From NCBI RefSeq assembly GCF_038502225.1, contig NC_091303.1, positions 23,312,486-23,376,485 on the forward strand: a stretch of 64,000 bases of DNA, written 5' to 3'. Both the position numbers and the translations under genes were made by a program. Every line of letters begins with the position of its first letter. Position 1 is the stretch's first letter. Origin of the DNA: Cherax quadricarinatus. Lineage: Eukaryota; Arthropoda; Malacostraca; Decapoda; Parastacidae. The notes beneath the pieces were generated by a model. It was not told the DNA's origin. It made no database searches and saw only the letters and a program-made list of their open reading frames with translations. This document shows, in pieces, positions 28,517 to 40,218 of this stretch.

Positions 28517-28640
28517 AGCGGGGACAGACGGCGTTACTTCCAGCGGGGACTGACGGCGTCACTTCCAGCGGGGACTGACGGCGTCACTTCCAGCGGGGAC
28601 TGACGCGTCACTTCCAGCGGGGACTGACGGCGTTATCGCA
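28517..28640. repeat. 25-bp minisatellite, five units
   Basis: The unit is CAGCGGGGACTGACGGCGTC plus ACTTC. The first unit has AGACGG, and the fourth lacks one GG pair. GC-rich in an AT-rich region. Confidence 0.9.
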
Positions 28641-30084
28641 AGCGTCATCTCATGTGTCACTCTGTTACGAAGGTTCCCGGGAACAATGGACTTCATGTGT
28701 GTTATGATATGTGAATGTCCTGTTGCGGGGGTGGGAAAGTTAGCTTTGTGAGGGGATGAGTGGGAGGGTAATGGGGAGTGGGGGAGGGGGAGGAGAGGGG
28801 GTAAAGGGGTGCGGGGAAGGGGGAAGATGATGGGGAGATCAAGGATGAAGAAAGGGAGTAAATATGAGAATGAAACAAAGAATGATTTTGGTTCAAAAAC
28901 CGGATTCGTTGCTTGTGAGACGAGTATATAACTTCTGTGTCGTAAACATTAAGAAAGTGCAACCGAGGCCACTTACTGGGTTTACTTAACTTTAAATGAT
29001 TTCTAACTGGAGACTGAATTCACAGTCACACAACTCTAGTGCCAATTCTGATTAACCAATCACCAGTTGGACTAACCCAGCAAAGTTTTCGCGTTTGAAG
29101 AAATAATGGAACAACACTACACGAATATCATGAGATAAAATGGCTTGTTCATACTGTTCCATTCACCAGAGTAGAGTTTTTTTTTTCCCCCGTCACTGAG
29201 AGGTTTGTAAGTGCACAAGTTGTGATGATGAAGCAGAGACCATCACAGCAGCAGCCCAAGCTTAAATTAGGCCTCCTCGTGAACTCGTAAGGGAACATGA
29301 GCTGTCAAGAAATACACAGGAAAGTGTGCATTTCATGTAAGAAAAAGCTTTGAAAGATTTACCTCTCATCTTACATGTTCACGAAAACAGTAAGTACCAA
29401 CAATCCTGCCAGAATACATAAGGTTCACAGGGCCTCTGTTTCACACGTATGATAGCGGAGGTGTCTCTCCCTGGATGATTTCTCTGGGTAAATCAACAAG
29501 CAACAACACTAATGTGTCATTTTCGCTTCATTCACGGTCTTAAATTATAGTAAAATAACTAATGTTCACTAGAAGTCCGGGAGACAGCGGTGAGGTCGGT
29601 GAGGACACAGGAAAAAGGAAATAACCAAGATATTTCTAACAGAAATACTAAAAGGAAATAGCACACACAAGCAACAGATGAGCATCTCTGTTACAAGGAT
29701 GCTCAAGGATGCTGACAGACACATAGACAGAAAGGACTGCTGTCAGAGACATAAAGTAGGAAAACAGACAGACAGAGCTTATCCTCTTGCAGGACATCCT
29801 GCAGGAGTGCGAGTGGCGTCGGGAAGTCCCCCGTGGCTTGCACAAGACACATGTGCGTCACCTCCTGAGGTTTCAGCAGTCAGTCTCCCGTGTGTGTATA
29901 TTTGTCCTCGACCACCTCAAGTGTACGGCTAATGTCCAGAGTAGTGAAGCCAGCTGCGACACCAGCTGCGGCTTTAGCTGGGGTCGCAGCTGAGACCCCA
30001 CTGGGGTCGTCTCCGAAGTCAACTGGGTAATCAGCACTCTTCCGGAATACCCTGGGCTTGCACTGAGCGGGGTTTGACTGGGTT
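28641..30084. other. No secure gene (1.4 kb)
   Basis: Contains a G-rich strand segment (28720-28830) and a stretch at 29787-29895. There, a CTCTTGCAG acceptor-like site precedes an open reading DILQECEWRREVPRGLHKTH plus VRHLLRFQQSV. I do not recognise the peptide and see no clear donor. Confidence 0.35.
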
Positions 30085-30355
30085 GGGTCACGCTGAATAA
30101 GGTCGCATTGAATTGGGTCGCATTGAATAGGGTCACATTGAATAGGGTCACAGTGACTAGGATCGCAATGAATAGGATCGCAATGAATAGGGTTACATTG
30201 AATAGGGTCGCACTGAATAGGATCGCAGTGAATGGAGTGGCAATTAATAGGGTCACAATGAATAGGGTCATAATGAATAGCAACAGTGAATAGGGTCACA
30301 ATGAATAGGATCACAATGAATAAAGTCATAAATAGTCACAATGAATAGGGTCACA
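30085..30355. repeat. 15-bp minisatellite, about 18 units
   Basis: The unit is approximately GAATAGGGTCACATT, with G/A and CACAAT/CGCAAT variants. Open frames on both strands are by-products. Confidence 0.85.
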
Positions 30356-30857
30356 CTAGATGGACACACATTTTTGGTTGTAGAACATTCTAACTGAATT
30401 AAGTATTCTCCCAGTGTGTGTAGAAGAGCATCTCTCAGCGAGTGTACAAGAGTTCTTCAAGGTGGTAACCATCATAGGCACAATCTGTTTCTCTCAGTGC
30501 AGCCTGACTTTCACCGTGTACCTCTCTTGGAACACGGGAATGCTTACAGGGTACAAGTTTTACCGGTACTAAATGACTTTTGTGAAAGTTAAGACGGTCT
30601 GACAGTTATTTACCTGTGGCCGTTCTTTTTTAAGAAAGTGACTTTACCCTTGACATCACCTGAGTAACCCTCCCTCTGATAATCTCTCTCTAGAGAATGA
30701 TCGTGAAAGGAAAAAGAAAATTCATTATTTACTTTCATTTAGCTTCATGTTCACCTCAAAAGTGTCTTCAAACTTAACTTTTTCAAACAGAAAAAAGTTG
30801 GTGATCTTTAAGAAAGGTACCAACACCTGGAATAAGACAATCTAAAAAGTTGCCCAG

Positions 30858-30984
30858 GTCGGAAGTACTCTTTCCGCGTTAGAGGTCGGAAGTACTCTTT
30901 CCGCGTTAGAGGTCGGAAGTACTCTTTCCGCGTTAGAGGTCGGAAGTACTTTTTCCGCGTTAGAGGTCGGAAGTACTCTTTCCA
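30858..30984. repeat. 27-bp minisatellite, five units
   Basis: The unit is AGGTCGGAAGTACTCTTTCC plus GCGTTAG. The units are almost identical (one C to T change), which suggests recent expansion. It ends at an A-run at about 30985. Confidence 0.92.
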
Positions 30985-32702
30985 AAAAAAAAAAAAAACT
31001 GGAATCCACCGGAATGACTTTTATGAATAACGTTAATGAGGACACCGACGATAATGATTAGGGATGATGTTGATAGTTACTAAAACTGGAGATGTCAGGG
31101 CCAGTGTCAAAGACGAGCAGCAGTCAGATGATCAATAATAACGTCTTTCTCCAGTAGACTGCCAGCTGCAGGACCTCTGCACTCCAGAGTAAACTCCACC
31201 AAGCTGCTGGTAGGTATTCCAGTCACCTTCAGGTTTGAATCAATATTTACGATGTCCTCAAGAAAGAAGAAGAGGGGACGTTTCAAGATTCGGATCACTG
31301 ACTTCCTCACTGAAAAGTCAGCAATCACCATCACTCATCCTCCACGTATGTTAGACATAAATTTTCTTCAGTACCTCCTTTATTTTGCCTGCATCGGTGA
31401 AATAAAAATAAGAGCTAAATAACTGTTGCATATGTGTCTTACCTAACAACCTGTCGGTATTTTATACCATTTTAATGTTCATAAAAATGAACGTCAATGA
31501 AATAAATATTCTTGTAATAAGAGTGGCCTGTCTTATGAAGTGTGAGAATATGCGAACTGAACGTCACATGCAGAGACATAAACTTCTCCACACACACAAA
31601 CAAACGGAAAAGAGTAGCAATGGCATTGTGTATCATGGGAAAGTTCAAACTGCTGCCTCAAAAATTAGATAAGACACGATGGAACAGTGAGTCTACTTTT
31701 TGAGGCTCAGATCACTGGAAACATTTTTTTATGATGAAAGTATAATGGCTTCTATATGCAATTATGTAGTCACCAGAGGAAATTTTAAACTTACAAAAAT
31801 GTTCTGAATCACTATAAGAGGAATTAAATCATAACTCGCTAAGGAGAGTCCTGGACAGCATCAGCGGGCAATGCTTCACTGATTGAATGAATACATAAAT
31901 TCGTCACTTTATTAATCTCTTTCTCTCTTCATCTAAGAATCGAGACACTGAACCCAAAAAAAGCAACTGAGCCAAGTAGAAAAAAAAATCCAGATCAGTA
32001 ATCGAAATCAGAGATGAGCCTCGAAACAGTGATCACAGTTCCATTCGTTTTAACATTTCCTGGAATATTATAATAATGATAATGCAGAGAAGGTTCAGAT
32101 AGTCACTAGGTAAACTAGTGTCGAGTTGAGTGACTAGGCTAGGTTAAGGATTATCGAGAAATTAATTTATTATTTTATACTGAAAAACCACAGTAATTGT
32201 ATTTTAGAATTTTTGCTACGAATAGCATCGTGCGTGCGGTAGCTCAGGAGTATATGGATATATAAAAGGTTTGAGAAGTATGCCTTAAAAATATTAACAT
32301 ATAAATTTAAACATGTTCTTCTTAGCCATTTTCATTCTTATATATCTTACAAGCAAATATTTGATTAGAATTTCTGGTATCTTATTTTCATTGATAAGAT
32401 ACACAGACATATATACCTCTATATTCCTCAGTAAGTAGACAATGAAGTACATAGTATTCAAGAAAGTGACCATTAGGCTGACAATATACCTTATATTTAG
32501 TTTCATCATCATCTGTGTGTCTGCAAAATTGCCAAAAGTACTTGTAACCAAAACTAATCCTGGCCACTGTATCAATCTGTTTATGTTGCAAGTTGCTCTG
32601 TAAATGCACTTATCTTCGTTAAGTTATAATGAATCACAGATACAGTCAAGCTTCTGAATACATTCTTGTAATATTCAAAATCAATATTTACATCTTTCCT
32701 AA
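30985..32702. other. No secure gene (1.7 kb)
   Basis: AT-rich. A minus-strand frame at 31334-31107 reads like protein (RPLFFFLEDIVNIDSNLKVT, then TSSLVEFTLECRG) after a TTTTCAG acceptor-like site, but it is unrecognised. A short Penelope tail match (CCTAACAACCTGTCGGTA) is at about 31440-31457. Confidence 0.35.
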
Positions 32703-32704
32703 TA

Positions 32705-33757
32705 CAGTAGAACCTCGGTTTTTGTATGCCCTAGTTTTCATACAATTTGGTTTTCGTCGACTTTTTCGTAGAAATTTTGTCCCAGTTTTCGTACATCCGC
32801 CTGGTTTTCGTACAGTTGAAAATGGTTGGTACCAAACTCGTCCACCTGCCTGCGTGACTCGGCTACTCATTTCCCGGAATCGAGCATCCACACAAAGCAT
32901 CCCATGCATTCGTGATTTTGAAGGGTTTAAGGCTGATGCTGATGACCCTACGCCTGTTGTGGAATCTACTGTGTCTTTGGGGAAGCCCATGGGGTTGGAT
33001 GTGAGTGGTCAAGATGTGGAAGAGTTGGTGGACGACCACAGAGAAGAGCTAACCACTGAAGAGCTGCAAGACCTTCAAATGGAACAGCAACAGACTGCAG
33101 CTGAATAAATTGCTTCAGATGAAAAGGAAGAGAGAGGGGAGAATGTGCCTTCTTCAGGGATCAAGAACATGTGTGCAAAGTGGAATGAGTTGCAAAGTTT
33201 TGTGGAGAAATATCACCCTAACAAAGCTGTTGCAAGCCACGTCTGCAACATATTCAACGACAATGCCTTGTCCCATTTTAGGCAAATCTTAAAGAGACGC
33301 CAGAAACAGACCTCTCTGGACAGATTTTTTTTTGTGTGACAGGGGTCCAGTGACTCAAGCTTGTCCTAATGCCAGTAAAAGACAAAGAAGGGAAGTAACC
33401 ATGGATAGGGCCTTGATACCTAATTCCTTATGGACGGGGATTCCCCTTCCAGACAATAACCTCCCCTCTTCCCTCTCCTCTCCTTGCATCTTCCACACAC
33501 CAATAAGAGTCTTCAATAAAGGTAAAAGTGATATTAAATGTTCATCTATCCATTTCATTAGTCCTTTATATTTATTTCTCATTGTTTTCTGTATGCAAAA
33601 CTATAATTATTCTTCATAAAATGTATTTTTTGTTAATATTTTTATGTGTCTGAAATGGGTTAATTGGATTTACATTATTTCTTATGGGAAATATTGCTTC
33701 AGTTTTCGTATGATTCGGTTCTCGTCAGACTTTTCCGAACGGATTAATCAATACAGA
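32705..33757 (+). mobile_element. Tigger/pogo-type DNA transposon, internally deleted
   Basis: It starts CAGTAGAACCTCGGTTTTTG after a TA dinucleotide, the form of a Tigger-type inverted terminal repeat. The right end has the related TTCTTATGGGAAATATTGCT and GTTTTCGTATGATTCGG, but the terminal CGAGGTTCTACTG is degraded. Between them is only the last third of a transposase (32914-33339). The DDE core is gone, so this is a non-autonomous remnant. Confidence 0.8.
32914..33339 (+). pseudogene. Tigger-like transposase C-terminus
   Basis: Readable as SLGKPMGLDVSGQDVEELVD, then REELTTEELQDLQ. A TAA at 33106-33108 comes next. The same frame then continues IASDEKEERGENVPSSGIKN, VEKYHPNKAVASHVCNIF, SHFRQILKRRQKQTSLDRFF. 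Tigger-derived proteins characteristically end with this acidic region followed by a RQKQTSLDRFF tail. Only one in-frame stop interrupts it. The helix-turn-helix and DDE domains are missing. Confidence 0.82.
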
Positions 33758-33842
33758 AAAAGAAAAGAAAAAGTTATTGAATTTTTCCTTCATAGAACTC
33801 TTTTAGTTAATTTATTAATCACGTTAAGTGCCCTAACTAAAA

Positions 33843-33976
<134 letters not shown>

Positions 33977-34228
33977 TTTTTTTTTATTATCACATTGGCC
34001 GATTCCCACCAAGGCAGGGTGGCCCGAAAAAGAAAAACTTTCACCATCATTCACTCCATCACTGTCTTGCCAGAAGGGTGTTTTACACTACAGTTTTTAA
34101 ACTGCAACATTAACACCCCTCCTTCAGAGTGCAGGCACTGTACTTCCCATCTCCAGGACTCAAGTCCGGCCTGCCGGTTTCCCTGAATCCCTTCATAAAT
34201 GTTACTTTGCTCACACTCCAACAGCACG

Positions 34229-35719
34229 TCAAGTATTAAAAACCATTTGTCTCCATTCACTCCTATCAAACACGCTCACGCATGCCTGCTGGAAGTCCAA
34301 ACCCCTCGCACACAAAACCTCTTTTACCCCCTCCCTCCAACCTTTCCTAGGCCGACCCCTACCCCGCCTTCCTTCCACTACAGACTGATACACTCTTGAA
34401 GTCATTCTGTTTCGCTCCATTCTCTCTACATGTCCGAACCACCTCAACAACCCTTCCTCAGCCCTCTGGACAACAGTTTTGGTAATCCCGCACCTCCTCC
34501 TAACTTCCAAACTACGAATTCTCTGCATTATATTCACACCACACATTGCCCTCAGGCATGACATCTCCACTGCCTCCAGCCTTCTCCTCGCTGCAACATT
34601 CATCACCCACGCTTCACACCCATATAAGAGCGTTGGTAAAACTATACTCTCATACATTCCCCTCTTTGCCTCCAAGGACAAAGTTCTTCGTCTCCACAGA
34701 CTCCTAAGTGCACCACTCACTCTTTTTCCCTCATCAATTCTATGATTCACCTCATCTTTCATAGACCCATCCGCTGACACGTCCACTCCCAAATATCTGA
34801 ATACGTTCACCTCCTCCATACTCTCTCCCTCCAATCTGATATCCAATCTTTCATCACCTAATCTTTTTGTTATCCTCATAACCTTACTCTTTCCTGTATT
34901 CACCTTTAATTTTCTTCTTTTGCACACCCTACCAAATTCATCCACCAATCTCTGCAACTTCTCTTCAGAATCTCCCAAGAGCACAGTGTCATCAGCAAAG
35001 AGCAGCTGTGACAACTCCCACTTTGTGTGTGATTCTTTATCTTTTAACTCCACGCCTCTTGCCAAGACCCTCGCATTTACTTCTCTTACAACCCCATCTA
35101 TAAATATATTAAACAACCACGGTGACATCACACATCCTTGCCTAAGGCCTACTTTTACTGGGAAAAAATTTCCCTCTTTCCTACATACTCTAACTTGAGC
35201 CTCACTATCCTCGTAAAAACTCTTCACTGCTTTCAGTAACCTACCTCCTATACCATACACTTGCAACATCTGCCACATTGCCCCCCTATCCACCCTGTCA
35301 TACGCCTTTTCCAAATCCATAAATGCCACAAAGACCTCTTTAGCCTTATCTAAATACTGTTCACTTATATGTTTCACTGTAAACACCTGGTCCACACACC
35401 CCCTACCTTTTCTAAAGCCTCCTTGTTCATCTGCTATCCTATTCTCCGTCTTACTCTTAATTCTTTCAATTATAACTCTACCATACACTTTACCAGGTAT
35501 ACTCAACAGACTTATCCCCGTATAATTTTTGCACTCTCTTTTATCCCCTTTGCCTTTATACAAAGGAACTATGCATGCTCTCTGCCAATCCCTAGGTACC
35601 TTACCCTCTTCCATACATTTATTAAATAATTGCACCAACCACTCCAAAACTATATCCCCACCTGCTTTTAACATTTCTATCTTTATCCCATCAATCCCGG
35701 CTGCCTTACCCCCTTTCAT
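34229..35719 (-). pseudogene. LINE-B2 reverse transcriptase (open after the frameshift)
   Basis: About 496 codons from KGGKAAGIDGIKIEM to the terminal WRQMVFNT. FADD, LEKAYDRV and GRRGRGRPRKGW are all intact. It differs from LINE-B1 by only a handful of residues (YTG for YRG, GIGG for GVGG, WRRR for WRQR). With the single-base insertion reverted in comparison to B1 it would be one frame, so this copy is young. Confidence 0.88.
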
Positions 35720-36454
35720 TTTTACCTACTGCCTCACGAACTTCCCCCACACTCACAACTGGCTCTTCCTCACTCCTACAAGATGTTATTCCTCCTTGCC
35801 CTATACACGAAATCACAGCTTCCCTATCTTCATCAACATTTAACAATTCCTCAAAATATTCCCTCCATCTTCCCAATACCTCTAACTCTCCATTTAATAA
35901 CTCTCCTCTCCTATTTTTAACTGACAAATCCATTTGTTCTCTAGGCTTTCTTAACTTGTTAATCTCACTCCAAAACTTTTTCTTATTTTCAACAAAATTT
36001 GTTGATAACATCTCACCCACTCTCTCATTTGCTCTCTTTTTACATTGCTTCACCACTCTCTTAACCTCTCTCTTTTTCTCCATATACTCTTCCCTCCTTG
36101 CATCACTTCTACTTTGTAAAAACTTTTCATATGCTAACTTTTTCTCCCTTACTACTCTCTTTACATCATCATTCCACCAATCGCTCCTCTTCCCTCCTGC
36201 ACCCACTTTCCTGTAACCACAAACTTCTGCTGAACACTCTAACACTACATTTTTAAACCTACCCCATACCTCTTCGACCCCATTGCCTATGCTCTCATTA
36301 GCCCATCTATTCTCCAATAGCTGTTTATATCTTACCCTAACTGCCTCCTCTTTTAGTTTATAAACCTTCACCTCTCTCTTCCCTGATGCTTCTATTCTCC
36401 TTGTATCCCATCTACCTTTTACTCTCAGTGTAGCTACAACTAGAAAGTGATCTG
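35706..36454 (-). pseudogene. LINE-B2 endonuclease end and RT linker
   Basis: The frame runs from SDHFLVVATLRVKGRWDTRR through WANESIGNGVEEVWGRF to VGEVREAVGK. It is then thrown out of frame by one extra T in a T-run at 35724-35728 (LINE-B1 has one fewer in the same run). The codons before 36454 are (TA)n sequence and do not belong to the element. SDH is the last conserved motif of APE-type endonucleases. Confidence 0.85.
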
Positions 36455-36460
36455 ATATAT

Positions 36461-36528
<68 letters not shown>
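36455..36528. repeat. (TA)n microsatellite
   Basis: Contacts the 5' truncation point of LINE-B2. Confidence 0.95.
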
Positions 36529-36530
<2 letters not shown>

Positions 36531-38432
36531 CCACAACTTTGACCACGAAGGGTCTGAACCCCGGAATGTCTGCACATCTAACCAGACACAATTTGGTGTA
36601 AACACTGATCTCTGCTACATCTTTATGGGAAGATTTATATCCCCATATGGATATAAAGACACTCCCGGACACACTCGGTCTTCAGGCTCTCGTGTATATA
36701 TGTACACATAAAGGAAGGCACAATAGTGGATGTAAGAATACCTGAGCAGGAGACTGATAGTGATTGTCCAGGAAGATATAGCAGGACTGACAAATGGGAG
36801 GTTCCACAAGGGTAGGTACTAAGACTGGTATATGTGAAAGATGAACCGGAAGAGAGAATCGTCGATATAGCTGTTCGTCGGTAATGTGAAATTAGTGAGG
36901 AGAATGGAAAGCTGGGATGACAGGACGTGGCTAAAAGAGGACCCGAAGACACTGCAGGTTGTTCGGTCATGGCCACTTAAACAACACAGCCTCCCATGAA
37001 AATGTCGTTTTTTTACAATCAATCAAGACCTTGGAAAACACGACGGTGACACTAAAATGTAAATGTTCGCTTTGTTGACATTCTCTGCCTCGGTCTTCTC
37101 TCTGGCTCCATATTTTCTGTTCAGTTTCTCGGTTTCACCTTCATGAATTATTTCATTTGTTGATATTAAGATATTTTATAATTGGTTAAGTTTGGTAAAA
37201 CAGGTTAATACAGGGTAATACATTATTATACAAAATAGACGTTGAAATTGGGATATACTGATAAAAATAGGAGTGACTGAGTAAGCGAGGAAGAAAATGA
37301 AGTAGTAAATTTTATATAGATAAGAAGGTTTTAGAGAAGCAGAGTGTCTGGTATAAGCAACATTCAGCACTGTGGTAAAAACTGTATTGTAGAAGACAAA
37401 TCGTTACTTATCAGAGACGTTCTGGTAGTCAGTTCTGCAGACAGAATAAAGAGTAATGGATAGCAGATTGAAGATAGAGGCGAAAACCTAGGATAAATTA
37501 ATTTTAGCAGAACAGAAACAGTGACAGACCAACGAAGATAAATTACTCCTGAACGGTTTACCAATCAGCGTGGACCAGAAGCAGAGACAGCAGACAGAAG
37601 ATAAAGAGGAGCCCATCTCTTCCTCTTACTACAGTTCTAACATCGTCATCCTTCTCACTCAAATATTCAGCCCTGTGATGCCAAAGAAGGAAATATTTTT
37701 CCTTCCTGTCAGCACCAACTTATCCTATGTCTGCATATACAATGTAGCTCAAATTCACCCAACAACCAGACTAACCAAGGAACCGTCATTTCAAAGCTTT
37801 CAAAACTTTCAAGGAGATTGTTCTCAATGGAAAAGGCTCTTAAAACTTACAATAGATCCTTCCCCTCCTCTCATCCCATATGCCAGGAGACACACGTCAG
37901 ATTAAACGTTTGGGACACATATGCACACAGCATTACAAAACAAGAGCTATACGCTGAATATGGGAATGCCAGAGACAAAACCAGTCATAACACTTCTAGC
38001 AGTGACGAAGCTCGAAGGAAGGATGACATATGTGATATTTCCTGAAGAACGTCACATTTTCAGAAGAGAAAGACAGAGAAACAAGAAAGAGGGCAGAAGA
38101 TAGGGAACGAGCTAGACAAGGCTCTGTTGATTTATGATATGCAGAGATTTTTAAGAGATGAATAACCTCTGTAATAAAGGTTTCCGAGATTATACAACAT
38201 GGGCAATGAAAACAGGAGGAAGATAGGTAATAACAGCAGTAGTTTACATATATCCACAAACCACAAGACGTAATGACAGGAGAAAGAAGAAAACAACAGA
38301 ACAGTTACAAAGATCTTGAAGGATGCAACACAGAATGCGATGGTATAGCATGGGAGAAACATAGAGAAATTGACTTGGAACACTGAGAATCAGAAATATG
38401 GAGCGAGAGGGAGGGAGGCAGAGGGAGAGAGA
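36529..38432. other. No gene seen (1.9 kb)
   Basis: No repeat or gene is recognised. Frames up to about 113 codons lack family features. Confidence 0.4.
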
Positions 38433-38627
<195 letters not shown>

Positions 38628-39545
38628 ATGGAATGTCTACTTCAACGACCTTCTTCATCTCATCCCAGAATCACATGCATATGCAGATGGCTGTACACTG
38701 ACATTCACTTATCCAAGAGAAGAAATGCCAGCTGCTCTAAGCTACATCAATCACCAGCTGAGAGCTATATCAGCTTGGGGAAATAGATGGCAAGTAACAT
38801 TTGCACCTGAGAAAACGCAAATGATGATCGTCTCAAGGCACCATGATGGTAATGCTGGTGCAGTAGTAAGGATGAATGGGAGGGTGTTGGCACCTGGAGA
38901 AGAAGTTGATATCCTTGGGGTGAAATTTGACTCGAAACTAACCAAGAAGAACCATGTTGTAAATCTTGCAAACAAGGCAGCCAGGAAGCTTACAGCACTT
39001 CGCCGTATCTCGCATCTGCTTGACAGTAGGGGTTGCAAGATTCTGTACGAGGCACAAGTAAGCTCACACCTTGAGTATGCCCCACTTTCTTGGTTTGCCT
39101 GCATCCCTCCCCCTCTCATCTGTGACTGCTTGACAGAGTGGAGAACAGAGCAAGACGTCTCATCTCTCGCCTGGACCCATCCTGGATAGATCTGTCATTT
39201 CAGCAGAGCCTTACTGTTATGTACAAGGCCAATATTGTCAAAGTACCACACTTGGATCCACTTCGAGGACAGCGTGAAACAAGCTTTTATGCCACAAGAT
39301 GGGCAGAAAGCAGCAACTTCACTCTGGCTGTACCCTTCTCCAGAACGTCACTCCATCTGAGATCATATATACCCAGGATGACTAGAGTATGGAACACATT
39401 CGTACAGCATAATGATGTCAACGAGATAGTCAGTTGATCAAATGAAAATACTGGCCCACAGATGGCTCCAACTTCATCCTGTTCCCTACTTGTATGTCTC
39501 ATAACAATAAAAATGCTTTCAAATGAGCTGATGTAGGTAACAGCT
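38628..39545 (+). pseudogene. LINE-C 3' half: reverse transcriptase C-terminal part
   Basis: Non-LTR RT fragment starting at GPLLWNVYFNDLLHLIP. The catalytic box reads YADG instead of YADD (in SHAYADGCTLTFTY), so it is inactive. Further motifs are LRAISAWGNRWQVTFAPEKT, VDILGVKFDSKLTKKNHV and ARKLTALRRISHLLDSRG. The frame shifts between 39120 and 39180, then continues NRARRLISRLDPSW to NDVNEIVS at about 39437. A short 3' UTR with AATAAA follows (about 39506). It is 5'-truncated at the (GA)n run. The clade is uncertain, perhaps Jockey- or CR1-like. Confidence 0.75.
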
Positions 39546-39547
39546 TT

Positions 39548-39926
39548 TAGCTTGTCAATAAAGTTAGGAATCCTTAACCTGTAAATGTCGTGTGGGGTTC
39601 GGTAAGGAGATAAGAGGGTTGAAGGTAGACACACTTGTTGGATGGTAACGATATATATATTGTCAGACTGTGGTAATGGGAGATGGAGCCCAGCCTGCCG
39701 TGTCCTGCCTTCTACTATGCCGATGCTTCGACTGAGGCCGAGGTAGCCTGTCCCGCTCACTCATGGAACATCACGTGACGTCACACAAACAGTTACTAGG
39801 CCTCAAGGGATTTTCTATATAAAGCACATGGATGGCACTATGATACGCTATAAAACACATATAAGGGCATCAGCAACTATGCTGACATAAATAGCTTGTC
39901 AATAAAGCTAGGGATACCTAACCTTG
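39548..39926. repeat. Pair of direct repeats around TTGTCAATAAAG
   Basis: AGCTTGTCAATAAAG(T/C)TAGG plus a related TAACCT block occurs at about 39548-39580 and again at 39892-39926, 344 bp apart. They could be the 3' ends of two copies of one element. The second copy leads into (GA)n. Confidence 0.6.
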
Positions 39927-39939
39927 TCAAACCCTGTGT

Positions 39940-40074
<135 letters not shown>

Positions 40075-40218
40075 TGAAGGTGGCAGTAATGGGAAACTTT
40101 GAGTCCAAATTCTGTGGACTCAACAAGGCTACAAGGGCGGGTGATCAAGAAAGACAGAATCTGAAATTTCTTTAAGTGAATCAAATAGAGAGGAACTCGA
40201 GTATGAAAAACCCCTATC

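Larger units (their letters stand above)
33977..36454 (-). mobile_element. LINE-B2: second RTE-like copy, 5'-truncated
   Basis: On the minus strand the order is the end of the endonuclease (SDHFLVVATL), linker, RT, C-terminal domain, 3' UTR and A-rich end. Both ends contact (TA)n runs (36455-36528 at its 5' end, 33976 at its 3' end). It is nearly identical to LINE-B1 but about 140 bp longer at the 5' end. Confidence 0.9.

Noticed and set aside
36615..38383. Several frames of 60-113 codons
   Set aside because: None shows a family motif, a consistent strand or splice context. They are considered chance frames.
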